This document shows, piece after piece, positions 26,162 through 35,447 of a stretch of 64,000 bases of DNA (position 1 is its first letter; every line of letters starts with the position of its first letter). The position numbers and the translations under genes are program-made. The stretch comes from Solibacillus sp040274725. GTDB taxonomy: Bacteria > Bacillota > Bacilli > Bacillales_A > Planococcaceae. Where the stretch lies: contig JBEMAQ010000001.1 in assembly GCA_040274725.1 (NCBI GenBank), positions 248,001 to 312,000 on the forward strand, given 5' to 3'. The notes beneath the pieces were generated by a model, which saw nothing but the letters and a program-made list of their open reading frames with translations, was not told the origin of the DNA and did no database searches.

Positions 26162-27481
26162 TTATTCACCCTTATTTAGTGTTAGCGGTAAGTCATTTAC
26201 GACGATATCTTCATAACTTTCGCGGCGAATTGCTAGTTGGTGTTCGCCATTTTCTACGAACACGACAGCTGGACGTGGTACACGGTTATAATTGGAAGCC
26301 ATTGAGTAGCCGTATGCACCTGTACAGAACATCGCTAAAATATCACCTGACTCAGCCGTTTGTAGTGCTGCATCAATCATTAATTTATCGCCCGACTCAC
26401 AAAGCTTCCCTGCTACAGTATATGTTGCATCTTTAGCCGCATTCGCTTTATTCGCAATAACTGCCTCGTATTTAGCATCATAAAGTGCTGGACGAATGTT
26501 GTCGCTCATCCCACCGTCAATCGCGATGTACTCACGCACGCCTGGTACTGTTTTTGAAGAACCAACTGTGTACAGGCTTGTCCCCGCATCCCCAACAAGT
26601 GAACGACCTGGCTCGATCCAAATTTCTGGCATCGATAAGTTTACTTTTTCCGCTTCTACTTTTACTGATTTAATCATCTCTTCCACATAAACATGTGGCT
26701 CAAGTGGTGCGTCCTCTTCTGTATAGCGAATACCAAAGCCGCCGCCAAGGTTCAATACGCGCGCTTCAAAGCCGTGCTCTGCCTTCCAAGCCCCCATTTT
26801 CGCCATCACCTTGCCTGCTGCAAGTGCGAAGCCGTCTGTTTCGAAAATTTGCGAGCCGATATGGCAATGTAAGCCGAGTAAATTTAAGTATTGTTGACCA
26901 ACTACAGCTGCAAACGCTGCATCTGCTTGGCCATTATTTAAGTCAAAGCCAAACTTTGAATCTGCCTGACCTGTTGTGATGAAGTCATGTGTATGTGCCT
27001 CAACGCCTGGTGTAACGCGCAGTAAAATATTCATCGTTTGTGTGCGTGCTGCTGAAATTTCTTTTAACAGTTCGATTTCGTAGAAGTTATCGACGACGAT
27101 ACAACCAATTTTTGTATCGAATGCAAGCTCAAGCTCTGCCACAGATTTATTATTACCGTGGAAGTGAATGCGCTCTGCTGGGAAGCCCGATTTGATTGCT
27201 GTAAATAATTCGCCGCCTGATACAACATCAAGTGACAGGTTTTCTTGCTGTGCTAATTGGTAAACTGCTACACAAGCAAATGCTTTTGATGCATAGGCAA
27301 CTTGCGCTGTTACGCCTAATTTTTCAAATGTATCAATAAAGCCGCGCGCACGCTTACGGATTAGCGCTGTATCATAAACAAATAGTGGTGTACCGTACTG
27401 TTTTGCTAATTCTGTCGTATCGACGCCACCAATTGTTAAGTGTCCCTGCTCATTTACTTGCTGTGTTCCGTATAAATGCAT
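26162..27481 (-). CDS. lysA: diaminopimelate decarboxylase LysA
   Basis: PLP enzyme converting meso-diaminopimelate to L-lysine, the last step of the pathway. The 439 residues comprise an alanine-racemase-like barrel with PLP lysine Lys66 in YASKAFACV, the phosphate-binding region LNLGGGFGIRY, an EPGRSLVGDAG motif and the active-site CESGDKL. An AGGGGAGAG site precedes the ATG. As in B. subtilis it lies just downstream of spoVAF. No lysine riboswitch is visible in the 92-base gap upstream. Confidence 0.95.
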   Translation of the reverse strand: MHLYGTQQVNEQGHLTIGGVDTTELAKQYGTPLFVYDTALIRKRARGFIDTFEKLGVTAQVAYASKAFACVAVYQLAQQENLSLDVVSGGELFTAIKSGFPAERIHFHGNNKSVAELELAFDTKIGCIVVDNFYEIELLKEISAARTQTMNILLRVTPGVEAHTHDFITTGQADSKFGFDLNNGQADAAFAAVVGQQYLNLLGLHCHIGSQIFETDGFALAAGKVMAKMGAWKAEHGFEARVLNLGGGFGIRYTEEDAPLEPHVYVEEMIKSVKVEAEKVNLSMPEIWIEPGRSLVGDAGTSLYTVGSSKTVPGVREYIAIDGGMSDNIRPALYDAKYEAVIANKANAAKDATYTVAGKLCESGDKLMIDAALQTAESGDILAMFCTGAYGYSMASNYNRVPRPAVVFVENGEHQLAIRRESYEDIVVNDLPLTLNKGE

Positions 27482-27573
27482 AATCTCTCTCCCCTAATTC
27501 ATAAAATTTTCTCAAAAGTCAAAAATATCATATGAGAACTTTAACATAGGAAAGAGCCATGCGCAACGTGCGT

Positions 27574-29016
27574 TCATGAACGTTTTCGCTGTTTTGCGTT
27601 TAAGATAAAAGGTCTCGGTGCATCATCCGACATCGGAAAGCGAATAAACACGCGCAGGAATGCTTTTGGAAAGAACGGTACGAGCGGCCACATGTACGGG
27701 ATATTCATCGGACGTAGCGAGCAGAAATACATGAATAAGATAAGAATGCCGATAAAGAAGCCATTCACGCCGAACAACGCAACAGCCGTTAACAATAAAA
27801 TACGGAACACTTTCACCGAAATACTGAGCTCGTAGTTTGGAATGGCAAATGTAAATATTGCAGCGAGTGCAGTATAAAGGACGACTTCACTCGAAAATAA
27901 GCCAACATCAATGGCAATTTGCCCAATAATAATCCCCGCAATTAAGCCCATTGCCGTTGATAGCGGCGTCGGTGTGTGAATGGCGGCAATGCGCAAATAT
28001 TCAATACCTAAATCTGCTAAAATGAGCTGTAAATAGAGCGGAATTTTACTCGCCTCCTCCACCCCTAAAAATGCGAGCTTTTCGGGGAGCAGGTGCTCAT
28101 GCGTTGCAAATAAGTACCAGAGTGGCAGCAACAGAAAGCTAAATAACACTGCCGCATAACGTAAAATACGCATCGTTGTGCCGATGAGTGGTGCTTGCCT
28201 ATACTCTTCTGCATGCTGCAACAGATGAAACATCGTCACCGGTACAAGCATCACAGACGGCGATGTATCGACTAGAATGGCAATATGCCCCTCCAGCAGG
28301 TGTGCCGCCACAATATCAGGACGCTCAGAATAACGGACAAAGGGCAGCGGATGAAAACGCTGCTTAAAGAGCCATTCCTCAAGCGACTTATCTGACATCG
28401 TCAAGCCGTCATGATTAATTTGTGTGAGTCGCTGTAAAATCCACTGCAAATGCTCGTCATTCACAAGCTGATTCATATATGCAACGACAACATCCGTTTG
28501 TCCAAGTGACGATACTTGATGCATGGAAAAATGTAACTCAGTACTGCGAATACGGCGCCGGATGAGCGCCGTATTTTGAATGATATTTTCCGCAAAGCCG
28601 TCACGCGAGCCGCGGATTACTTTTTCATTGTCTGGCTCCTCGGGGTTACGACCAGGATAGTTACGTAGCTCGGCTAAATAGCAAAACCCGTGCTCGGTAA
28701 TGAGCCCAACACGCCCGCTCAGTACGCCAAGTAGAAAATCGTCGACTGATTTTGCCTGATCGACCCCCTGAAAATTAAAATTTGCTTTAAAATAGGCCGG
28801 GTCATTCACCTCGAGCTCGGAATCCTCAAACTGCAAATTAATTAAAATTTCTGTGAGCTCTGAACCCTGTACAAGCCCGCTAATATAAACAACAAGTGCG
28901 TCCATATGCTTGATATAAATATTTTTTATACAAACATCAAATGACGCACCGTCTCCAAACTTTTTTTCAAAAAACTGCTGTGCTTCCTCTATGGAACTAA
29001 AATGCCGATTCGTCAT
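27574..29016 (-). CDS. spoVAF: spore germination-type membrane protein SpoVAF
   Basis: GerA-family A-subunit-like protein made in the forespore and associated with the SpoVA dipicolinate channel and germination. The 480 residues comprise a soluble N-terminal half (EHGFCYLAELRNYPGRNPEEPD near 140; GSRDGFAENIIQNTALIRRRIR) and a membrane half with about five or six helices (SVMLVPVTMFHLLQHAEEYR; PTPLSTAMGLIAG). The ATG at 29016 is preceded by GGGTGA, slightly close; ATG 29027 is an alternative that overlaps the end of sigF. In B. subtilis spoVAF ends the spoVA operon. Here it follows sigF directly. Confidence 0.9.
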   Translation of the reverse strand: MTNRHFSSIEEAQQFFEKKFGDGASFDVCIKNIYIKHMDALVVYISGLVQGSELTEILINLQFEDSELEVNDPAYFKANFNFQGVDQAKSVDDFLLGVLSGRVGLITEHGFCYLAELRNYPGRNPEEPDNEKVIRGSRDGFAENIIQNTALIRRRIRSTELHFSMHQVSSLGQTDVVVAYMNQLVNDEHLQWILQRLTQINHDGLTMSDKSLEEWLFKQRFHPLPFVRYSERPDIVAAHLLEGHIAILVDTSPSVMLVPVTMFHLLQHAEEYRQAPLIGTTMRILRYAAVLFSFLLLPLWYLFATHEHLLPEKLAFLGVEEASKIPLYLQLILADLGIEYLRIAAIHTPTPLSTAMGLIAGIIIGQIAIDVGLFSSEVVLYTALAAIFTFAIPNYELSISVKVFRILLLTAVALFGVNGFFIGILILFMYFCSLRPMNIPYMWPLVPFFPKAFLRVFIRFPMSDDAPRPFILNAKQRKRS

Positions 29017-29020
29017 GTCT

Positions 29021-29791
29021 TCACCCATTTGTTGTTGTTTTCGCATCCATCCATACTTTGAGCTGTGCTAAAATTTTCTTCTCAAGCCGCGACACCTGCA
29101 CCTGTGAAATGCCAAGTCGCTCTGCAATTTCTGTTTGTGTTAAATCTAAAAAATAGCGAAAATAAATAATCGATTGCTCGCGCTTACCGAGCTTCGCAAT
29201 CATTTCTTTTAGTGGCACATAATCAAATGGTAGCTCGGATTTATCATCACGCATTTGATCCATGAGCGTCACCGAATCCCCTTCATTTTCGAAGATTTGC
29301 TCATGAAGAGATGCTGGATCGCGCATCGCATCATGTGCCATCATCACTTCATCCTCCGTCACATCAAGCATAACTGCGAGCTCACGAATTGACGGTGGGG
29401 ATTCATTCGTTTTTAAATATTCGTCTGTCGCATGACGAATTTTAAAATTTAATTCACGAATCGAGCGGCTTACCTTGACCATCCCGTCATCACGAAGAAA
29501 ACGCTGAATTTCTCCGATAATCATTGGCACCGCATACGTTGAAAATTTCACCTCATACGCTAAATTGAATTTATCAACCGATTTCATGAGCCCAATACAG
29601 CCGATTTGAAATAAATCCTCAAGCTCAACACCGCGCGAGCTAAAACGCTGGACAATCGACCACACAAGCCGTGTATTACCCTCAATCATCCTCTTTCTTG
29701 CCTCACGATCGCCGGCCTGAGACTGTGCAATAAGCTTGCGCATTTCGGCTTGCGTCAATAATGTGTCAACTGATTGTTCGATTGCCTCCAT
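29021..29791 (-). CDS. sigF: forespore sigma factor SigF (sigma-F)
   Basis: First compartment-specific sporulation sigma factor, acting in the forespore. The 256 residues have region 2 (EDLFQIGCIGLMKSVDKF; KFSTYAVPMIIGEIQRFLRD), region 3 (VSRSIRELNFKIRHATDEYL) and region 4 (FLDLTQTEIAERLGISQVQV SRLEKK). Third gene of the spoIIA operon. The ATG at 29791 has AAGGG immediately upstream with unusually short spacing. No better in-frame start was found, so either spacing is tight or a downstream TTG is used. Confidence 0.94.
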   Translation of the reverse strand: MEAIEQSVDTLLTQAEMRKLIAQSQAGDREARKRMIEGNTRLVWSIVQRFSSRGVELEDLFQIGCIGLMKSVDKFNLAYEVKFSTYAVPMIIGEIQRFLRDDGMVKVSRSIRELNFKIRHATDEYLKTNESPPSIRELAVMLDVTEDEVMMAHDAMRDPASLHEQIFENEGDSVTLMDQMRDDKSELPFDYVPLKEMIAKLGKREQSIIYFRYFLDLTQTEIAERLGISQVQVSRLEKKILAQLKVWMDAKTTTNG

Positions 29792-29802
29792 CCCTTCATT
29801 AA

Positions 29803-30240
29803 TTATGTGACAAGTGCGCCGACAGAAGAAATTTGCTTCGTAAATGTAATTACTGTACCTTCGCCAACAACCGATTCAATATGAAGCGAATCCGCGAAGC
29901 TTTCCATAATCGTAAAGCCCATCCCTGAGCGCTCAAGCTCTGGTTTTGTTGTAAAGAGTGGCTCCTTTGCCTGTTCGACATCCGTAATCCCGCAGCCCGA
30001 ATCTTTAATAGCGACACTAATTACGTCCCCATTTCGAACCGCATGCATCGTAATAACACCTGTTCCGTTTGCATAGCCATGAATAATCGCATTTGACACG
30101 GCCTCTGAAACAATTGTTTTACATTCCGCTAGCTCGTTAATCGTCGGATCAAGCGGTGCGATAAAGCAAGTCATGGCAAGCCTTGCGAGCGATTCATTTT
30201 CACTGCGCGCTAAAAACGTTAATGTCATTTCATTATCCAT
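29803..30240 (-). CDS. spoIIAB: anti-sigma-F factor SpoIIAB
   Basis: Serine kinase and anti-sigma factor that binds SigF and phosphorylates SpoIIAA. The 145 residues form a GHKL ATPase fold with N box EAVSNAIIHGY (near 46-56), G1 box KDSGCGITD and G2 region ERSGMGFTIMESF. It overlaps spoIIAA by eight bases and lies 11 bases before sigF. Confidence 0.95.
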   Translation of the reverse strand: MDNEMTLTFLARSENESLARLAMTCFIAPLDPTINELAECKTIVSEAVSNAIIHGYANGTGVITMHAVRNGDVISVAIKDSGCGITDVEQAKEPLFTTKPELERSGMGFTIMESFADSLHIESVVGEGTVITFTKQISSVGALVT

Positions 30241-30586
30241 TCACAATCCCTCCTGCCTGCATAATGGCTTCACCTTCTGAAATATAACGTACAAACGACG
30301 TAAGCCCTGCAAATTGAAAAATTTTCTGTACGGTTTCGGACGGATTCAGGATGAGCATTTGCCCATTGATTGCACGTAGTTCGCGCATTCTTCCTAAAAT
30401 AAGCCCTATACCTGAGCTATCCATAAACTGCACATATTCCATATTCCAAATAACAAACCTTACTTGTCCGCTTAGTATCGTTTGTGAAATATTCGCGCGC
30501 ACCTTTTCGATTTCATGATGACCTAGCTCACCAAACAGCCTCACGACTAAAATCGTGTCGCGATGTAATTGCAAGTTGTATTTCAA
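30233..30586 (-). CDS. spoIIAA: anti-anti-sigma-F factor SpoIIAA
   Basis: STAS-domain protein that frees SigF by displacing SpoIIAB when dephosphorylated. The 117 residues are exactly the B. subtilis length. The phosphorylated serine lies in FMDSSGIGLILGR (Ser58 region). The start is TTG at 30586, with AAGGGGG seven bases upstream; the longer frame to 30631 runs into the promoter region. First gene of the operon. Confidence 0.94.
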   Translation of the reverse strand: MKYNLQLHRDTILVVRLFGELGHHEIEKVRANISQTILSGQVRFVIWNMEYVQFMDSSGIGLILGRMRELRAINGQMLILNPSETVQKIFQFAGLTSFVRYISEGEAIMQAGGIVNG

Positions 30587-30611
30587 TCTTTTGCCCCCTT
30601 TTGTACGGCAA

Positions 30612-30639
30612 TTTCGTTCAAGAGGATGCAATATCCTTT
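30612..30639 (-). promoter_or_regulatory. probable SigH-dependent promoter of spoIIA
   Basis: On the minus strand AAAGGATAT (30631-30639) matches the -35 RnAGGAwww. After 12 bases AACGAAA (30612-30618) resembles the -10 RnnGAAT with one mismatch. The B. subtilis spoIIA operon is SigH/Spo0A controlled. Confidence 0.55.
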
Positions 30640-30750
30640 CGTGTCGACAAAATTAGAAGAAAGTTACCATAAGTAGTGCGCAAGTGACAGAGGGGTATTG
30701 GTAGTATTGGGTGATTGTGGACTATTTAAACCATTCACGATAAGAAAAAT

Positions 30751-30918
30751 GCTAAAGCGCCCATTTAGCCCCGAGTGGACATAAACGCCACATCCATGTG
30801 GCATGTCCACAATGACTCACATCGTGTGAGCCTCAGCTGCTTTCGAGCCCGGAGTGAAAGTGGGCACTTTACTTTCACTGGAGGGATTGAAGCGACCTCG
30901 AGGGGCTGGCGCTTTAGC
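30751..30918. repeat. 168-bp structured palindromic repeat
   Basis: Outer arms GCTAAAGCGCC (30751-30761) and GGCGCTTTAGC (30908-30918) are perfectly complementary. Nested inside are GTGGACAT...ATGTCCAC with inner GCCACATCCATGTGGC, then CTCACATCGTGTGAG, and AGTGAAAGT...ACTTTCACT. The minus-strand reading TGTCTAG-GCGCC-CTCGAGGTCGC matches a truncated element at 52779-52843. The 413-base gap 30587-30999 otherwise holds only the spoIIA promoter and the sulP terminator. Confidence 0.65.
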
Positions 30919-30961
30919 CTAGACATTAAAACGCCAAACTTTATACTTTCTTATCTCATAC

Positions 30962-30993
30962 AAAAATCCCATTAGATTTAAAATCTAATGGGA
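30962..30993 (-). terminator. rho-independent terminator of sulP
   Basis: A perfect 13-bp stem (TCCCATTAGATTT / AAATCTAATGGGA) is followed by five Ts on the minus strand, seven bases after the sulP stop. Confidence 0.88.
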
Positions 30994-30999
30994 CCGAAT

Positions 31000-32751
31000 T
31001 CAAATTTTCGTCGTCTCACGTAGCTTTTCCTTCACTTCACTACTCGCTAACTTGCTACATTCTCTAAACGCAAAATGCTTACAGCCAAGACACTTTTGCA
31101 CATTAATTTGCGCGAGTGCCGCAGTAATGGCATCACCTGTATGCAGATAAAAATTCCCCTCACCAATTTCTGCTGTCAGTCCAGTTGCATCAAGCATGTG
31201 CTGCAAACTTGGCTCCACGCCGCTTACAAGCACATCACCACCGTTCTCGCGGAAGCTTTTGACGATATTGCGGAAATATTCTTCTGCAGTTGAATCAATA
31301 AACGGCACTTTGCCCATACGCAAAATGAGCACAAGCGGCTTATAGTGAATCGTATTTAAAATAGATTGCTCAAACGTTTGTGCCGCGCCGAAAAATAGCG
31401 GGCCTTCAATCGTGTAGACACTAATTTGCGGGCAATCATGCGTATCAGAAACCGCATCTGCGAGCAACTTGCCTTCTTTTGACGATGGATCTGGTAATAC
31501 CTTCGTCACAACCATCATTTCACTCATACGCTTCGCAAATAAAACAACGGCCAGCAGTAAACCAACCTCTACCGCCAACGTCAAACTCGTAAAAACGGTC
31601 AGTAAAAATGTAATGACCAGCACAAGCGAGTCTCCGGACTTTAATTTTAAAATATGGGCAAAATGGTGGCGCTCACTCATATTCCAGGCGACCATCATCA
31701 AGACGGGCGCAAGACTTGCAAGCGGAATATGAACCGCAAATGGTGAGAGTACGAGCAATGTCAAGAGGACAAACACACCGTGAATAACGCCTGACATCGG
31801 TGAGGTTGCCCCAGTTTTAATATTGGTCGCCGTTCGTGCAATCGCCCCAGTTGCCGGAATGCCGCCAAAAAACGGTGTCACAATATTAGCAACTCCTTGC
31901 CCAATTAACTCACGGTTACTATTATGCTTACTATTCGTCATACCGTCCGCTACAACCGCAGACAGCAGTGACTCAATGCCGCCAAGCATCGCAATCACAA
32001 ACGCAGGGCCAAGCAGTAAATAAAGACGCTCAAATGTGATTTCCGGTATGCGGAACTCCGGCAGTGTATTCGGAATGGCACCGTATACCGAGCCAATTGT
32101 CGCCACTTGCCCTGGTAAAAATAGCGCCGTCACAACTGCTGACACAATAATCCCAACGAGTGCACCTGGCACTTTTGTTAACACGCGCGGCGTTAATAAA
32201 ATCATCGCTAAACTAATCACGGCTACGACAATACTCCACGTATTCACCGTATAAAGATGCGTCGTAATTTCGATGATATTTGCATGAAATTTCTCATGCT
32301 GCTCCATCCCCGTTAGCCCTAAAAAATTGCCAATTTGTCCTGTAAATATAATAACCGCAATCCCCGCGGTAAAGCCAACCGTCACGGGACGCGGGATAAA
32401 TTTAATGAGCGTACCAAGCTTAAAAACCCCCATCAATACAAGTATGATACCTGCCATTAATCCTGCAATGAGTAAATTTTCGTAGCCATAAACAAGCACG
32501 ATACCGAGTAGCACTGGCACAAATGCCCCCGTCGGCCCGCCGATTTGATATTTCGAGCCGCCTAGTAGCGCGATTAAAATCCCCGCAATAATCGCCGTAT
32601 AAATGCCGTACTCCGGCTTGACCCCAGACGCAATCGCGAAAGACATGGCGAGCGGTACTGCAATAATCCCGACAATTGTGCCCGATAATAAATCCTTTTT
32701 AAAATGTTCAACTGAATAACCCTCAAAACGCCCTGTCCAAAATTTCCCCAT
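31000..32751 (-). CDS. SulP-family anion transporter with STAS domain
   Basis: Membrane transporter of the SLC26/SulP family; members carry sulfate, bicarbonate or dicarboxylates, and the substrate here is unknown. The 583 residues have the entry motif YGIYTAIIAGILIALLGGSK and QIGGPTGAFVPVL, about 10-12 helices to residue ~430, and a C-terminal STAS domain (about 445-550, with PFIDSTAEEYFRNIV). The last 30 residues carry a Cys-rich motif CLGCKHFAFREC not expected in the core family. It stands alone between the spoIIA operon and pdp, each separated by terminators. Confidence 0.88.
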   Translation of the reverse strand: MGKFWTGRFEGYSVEHFKKDLLSGTIVGIIAVPLAMSFAIASGVKPEYGIYTAIIAGILIALLGGSKYQIGGPTGAFVPVLLGIVLVYGYENLLIAGLMAGIILVLMGVFKLGTLIKFIPRPVTVGFTAGIAVIIFTGQIGNFLGLTGMEQHEKFHANIIEITTHLYTVNTWSIVVAVISLAMILLTPRVLTKVPGALVGIIVSAVVTALFLPGQVATIGSVYGAIPNTLPEFRIPEITFERLYLLLGPAFVIAMLGGIESLLSAVVADGMTNSKHNSNRELIGQGVANIVTPFFGGIPATGAIARTATNIKTGATSPMSGVIHGVFVLLTLLVLSPFAVHIPLASLAPVLMMVAWNMSERHHFAHILKLKSGDSLVLVITFLLTVFTSLTLAVEVGLLLAVVLFAKRMSEMMVVTKVLPDPSSKEGKLLADAVSDTHDCPQISVYTIEGPLFFGAAQTFEQSILNTIHYKPLVLILRMGKVPFIDSTAEEYFRNIVKSFRENGGDVLVSGVEPSLQHMLDATGLTAEIGEGNFYLHTGDAITAALAQINVQKCLGCKHFAFRECSKLASSEVKEKLRETTKI

Positions 32752-32904
32752 GCAATCCCTTCTTCGCCTCTATTTTTTGAAGACATGTGAACCTGCCATC
32801 CAGATTCACTAAAAGTTTAGAGAAAATTAACTTTTTCGACATATTCACATACATATTGTACCATAATAGCGTAAATCGATACGCTCTATTTTCTATTTGT
32901 CCAC

Positions 32905-32935
32905 AAAAAAACTGATGGACGCAATGCCCACCAGT
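32905..32935 (-). terminator. rho-independent terminator of deoB-pdp
   Basis: The stem 32911-32920 with 32926-32935 (ACTGGTGGGC / GTCCATCAGT, two wobble pairs) is followed by seven Ts on the minus strand. Confidence 0.85.
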
Positions 32936-32944
32936 TATCATGTA

Positions 32945-34195
32945 TTAGTTCATTTCATAAGCAGCTTGCACTTTTTCAATTTCCGCTGCTGTAATTTCTG
33001 AATTTGAATATAATTTTGCGATAACATCACCGGCTTTAACTGTATCGCCTGCTTTTGCGACAAGCTCTACCCCTGCATCATAGTCTAGTGCAGATTCTTT
33101 TGTTAAACGACCCGCCCCAAGTGCCACAGATACTTCACCAATTAGTAGTGCTGTCACTTTCGCCACTTCCCCTGAAGCAGTTGCTGTTACTTCTACTGTG
33201 TACTTCGTTTCTTTTTGGTATAAATCCTCTACGTCACCGCCTTGGATTTTGATTAAATCATATAGCTTCGCAAGCGCTGTGCCGTCTGTAATTGTGCCCT
33301 TAACCGCAGCTGTTGCTTCCTCTTCTGATTTACCTGTAGATACTTGGTACATAAATGACGCAACTGTCACACACTCATCATAAAGATCCGCATGTGTTTT
33401 TTCCATGTTGCCTGCAAGTAAATCAATCGCTTCAAGCACTTCTAACTTATTCCCAATCATACGACCAAGTGGGTTATCCATGTCACTGATGTGTGCGATG
33501 ACTTTACGGCCTAGCTTTTCACCGATTGCTGTCATTGTATCCGCTAGCACTTGTGCAGATTCCTCTGTTTTCATGAAGGCACCAGAGCCGCATTTCACGT
33601 CAAGTACGATACCGTCTGCACCACTCGCGATTTTTTTACTAATAATTGATGCCGCGATTAACGGAATCGAATCAACCGTACCTGTTACGTCGCGCAGTGC
33701 ATATAATTTTTTGTCTGCTGGTACAAGGTTCGCTGTTTGACCTGCCACGGCGATTTTGTGTTCGTTGACATTTTTAATGAACTCTTCTGATGTTAACTCT
33801 GTGCGTAAGCCTTTAATTGATTCTAGCTTATCAATTGTACCGCCTGTAATACCAAGCCCTTTTCCAGAGAATTTCGCTACAGGAATGCCTAGCGCTGCGA
33901 TAATTGGCGTCACGATTAATGTCACTTTATCGCCAACACCGCCTGTTGAGTGCTTATCGATTTTGAAGCCTTCGATTGAAGATAGGTCGATGACGTCACC
34001 TGATTCAATCATTGCTTTTGTTAAGTAAAACGTTTCATCATCTGTCATCCCGTTAATACGAATCGCCATTAAAAGCGAGCTAATTTGGTAATCTGGAATC
34101 GAGCCGTTCGTGTAGTTTTCAATGAAAAAGTTAATATCTTGCTCTGTTAATTCAATACTGTTTTTCTTTTTTTCGATTACTTGTAAAATGTTCAA
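32945..34195 (-). CDS. pdp: pyrimidine-nucleoside phosphorylase
   Basis: Phosphorolysis of thymidine, uridine and deoxyuridine for nucleoside salvage. The 416 residues contain the family signature KFSGKGLGITGGTIDKLESI near 110-130, the glycine-rich phosphate loop KHSTGGVGDKV and KCGSGAFMKT. A C-terminal mixed domain ends in GDVIAKLYSN. It is somewhat shorter than the usual ~433 residues, the difference lying in the last third. The TTG start has GGGGG eight bases upstream. It forms an operon with deoB (13-base gap). Confidence 0.93.
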   Translation of the reverse strand: MNILQVIEKKKNSIELTEQDINFFIENYTNGSIPDYQISSLLMAIRINGMTDDETFYLTKAMIESGDVIDLSSIEGFKIDKHSTGGVGDKVTLIVTPIIAALGIPVAKFSGKGLGITGGTIDKLESIKGLRTELTSEEFIKNVNEHKIAVAGQTANLVPADKKLYALRDVTGTVDSIPLIAASIISKKIASGADGIVLDVKCGSGAFMKTEESAQVLADTMTAIGEKLGRKVIAHISDMDNPLGRMIGNKLEVLEAIDLLAGNMEKTHADLYDECVTVASFMYQVSTGKSEEEATAAVKGTITDGTALAKLYDLIKIQGGDVEDLYQKETKYTVEVTATASGEVAKVTALLIGEVSVALGAGRLTKESALDYDAGVELVAKAGDTVKAGDVIAKLYSNSEITAAEIEKVQAAYEMN

Positions 34196-34208
34196 GTCCT
34201 CGTCCCCC

Positions 34209-35387
34209 TTATTTTAAGTCGCCTAAGAAACTCGTGCCAAACTGTGGTGCTTTCACATCAAAGTTTTCTGCAACGGTTGCCGCGATATCTGCAAATGTTT
34301 GGCGCAGTGGTAATTCCTTACCTGCTGCAAAGCGTGGTGAGTACACAAGTAGCGGTACATATTCACGCGTATGGTCTGTACCAGGGAATGTTGGATCATT
34401 ACCATGGTCCGCTGTAATCATTAATAAATCATCTTCCCCAAGTGCCTCTAATACTTCTGGTAAGCGACGGTCAAACTCTTCTAATGCCTCACCGTAACCA
34501 ATTGGATCACGGCGGTGACCGAAGTTAGCGTCAAAGTCTACTAAGTTTAAGAAGCTCATCCCGTGGAAATCGCGACGTGCAACCTCATTCATTTTGTCCA
34601 TGCCGTCTGTATTGTTTTTCGTACGAATCGATTCTGTTACCCCATCATTGTTGAAAATGTCCGAAATTTTACCGATTGCAATGACATCTAAGCCTGCATC
34701 CTTCATTTCTGCCATTGTTGTACGGCCAAATGGTGTCAGTGCATAGTCATGACGATTGGCTGTACGCGTGAAGTTGCCCGGCTCGCCGATAAATGGACGT
34801 GCAATAATACGTCCTACTAAATATTCAGGATCAAGCGTTAATTCACGTGCGATTTCACAAATTTTGTATAGCTCAGCTACTGGAATAATGTCTTCATGTG
34901 CTGCAATTTGTAGTACTGGGTCAGCTGATGTATAAACAATGATTGCACCTGTTTCCATATGCTCTTTTGCGTAATCATCAATAACGGCTGTCCCACTGTA
35001 TGGCAGGTTACAAAGTACTTTACGACCCGTTGCTTGTTCAAGCTTTGCAATTAATTCTTGTGGGAAGCCTTCTGGATATACTTTAAACGGCTTATCAATA
35101 TTTAGGCCCATAATTTCCCAGTGCCCTGTCATTGTATCCTTGCCGACAGAAGCTTCTTGCATCATGCCGTAATAGGCTTTTGGTGCAACCGCTTTCTCAA
35201 TACCTTGTAGTTCACGGATATTCGACAGGCCAAGGCTTGCCATTGTCGGCATCGTTAGCCCGTTCATCGCTTCTGCAATATGTCCTAATGTATGTGAGCC
35301 CACATCACCGAAATCTGCTGCGTCTGGCGCTTCGCCAATTCCTACTGAGTCCATCACAATAACGTGAATTTTTTTAAATGGTTTCAT
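34209..35387 (-). CDS. deoB: phosphopentomutase DeoB
   Basis: Interconverts (deoxy)ribose-1-phosphate and -5-phosphate, linking nucleoside breakdown to the pentose phosphate pathway. The 392 residues belong to the alkaline phosphatase superfamily. Metal sites are in VIVMDSVGIGEAPDA, KDTMTGHWEIMG (acceptor Thr) and MITADHGNDPTFPGTDHTRE. Called drm in B. subtilis, where it also sits beside xerD. An AGGAGTGA site precedes the ATG. A short palindrome lies about 60 bases upstream. Confidence 0.96.
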   Translation of the reverse strand: MKPFKKIHVIVMDSVGIGEAPDAADFGDVGSHTLGHIAEAMNGLTMPTMASLGLSNIRELQGIEKAVAPKAYYGMMQEASVGKDTMTGHWEIMGLNIDKPFKVYPEGFPQELIAKLEQATGRKVLCNLPYSGTAVIDDYAKEHMETGAIIVYTSADPVLQIAAHEDIIPVAELYKICEIARELTLDPEYLVGRIIARPFIGEPGNFTRTANRHDYALTPFGRTTMAEMKDAGLDVIAIGKISDIFNNDGVTESIRTKNNTDGMDKMNEVARRDFHGMSFLNLVDFDANFGHRRDPIGYGEALEEFDRRLPEVLEALGEDDLLMITADHGNDPTFPGTDHTREYVPLLVYSPRFAAGKELPLRQTFADIAATVAENFDVKAPQFGTSFLGDLK

Positions 35388-35447
35388 AACGTTCTGTCAC
35401 TCCTCTTCTTCAACTACTATTTTACCAAAAATTTTAAATAAATAAAG

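Noticed and set aside
27482..27573. Lysine riboswitch upstream of lysA
   Set aside because: The gap is only 92 bases, without the long multi-helix aptamer; lysA is probably read from the sporulation side or a simple promoter.
30751..30918. Riboswitch in front of a downstream gene
   Set aside because: Both flanking genes are read away from or end before it, and a related copy sits behind lexA, so a dispersed repeat fits better.
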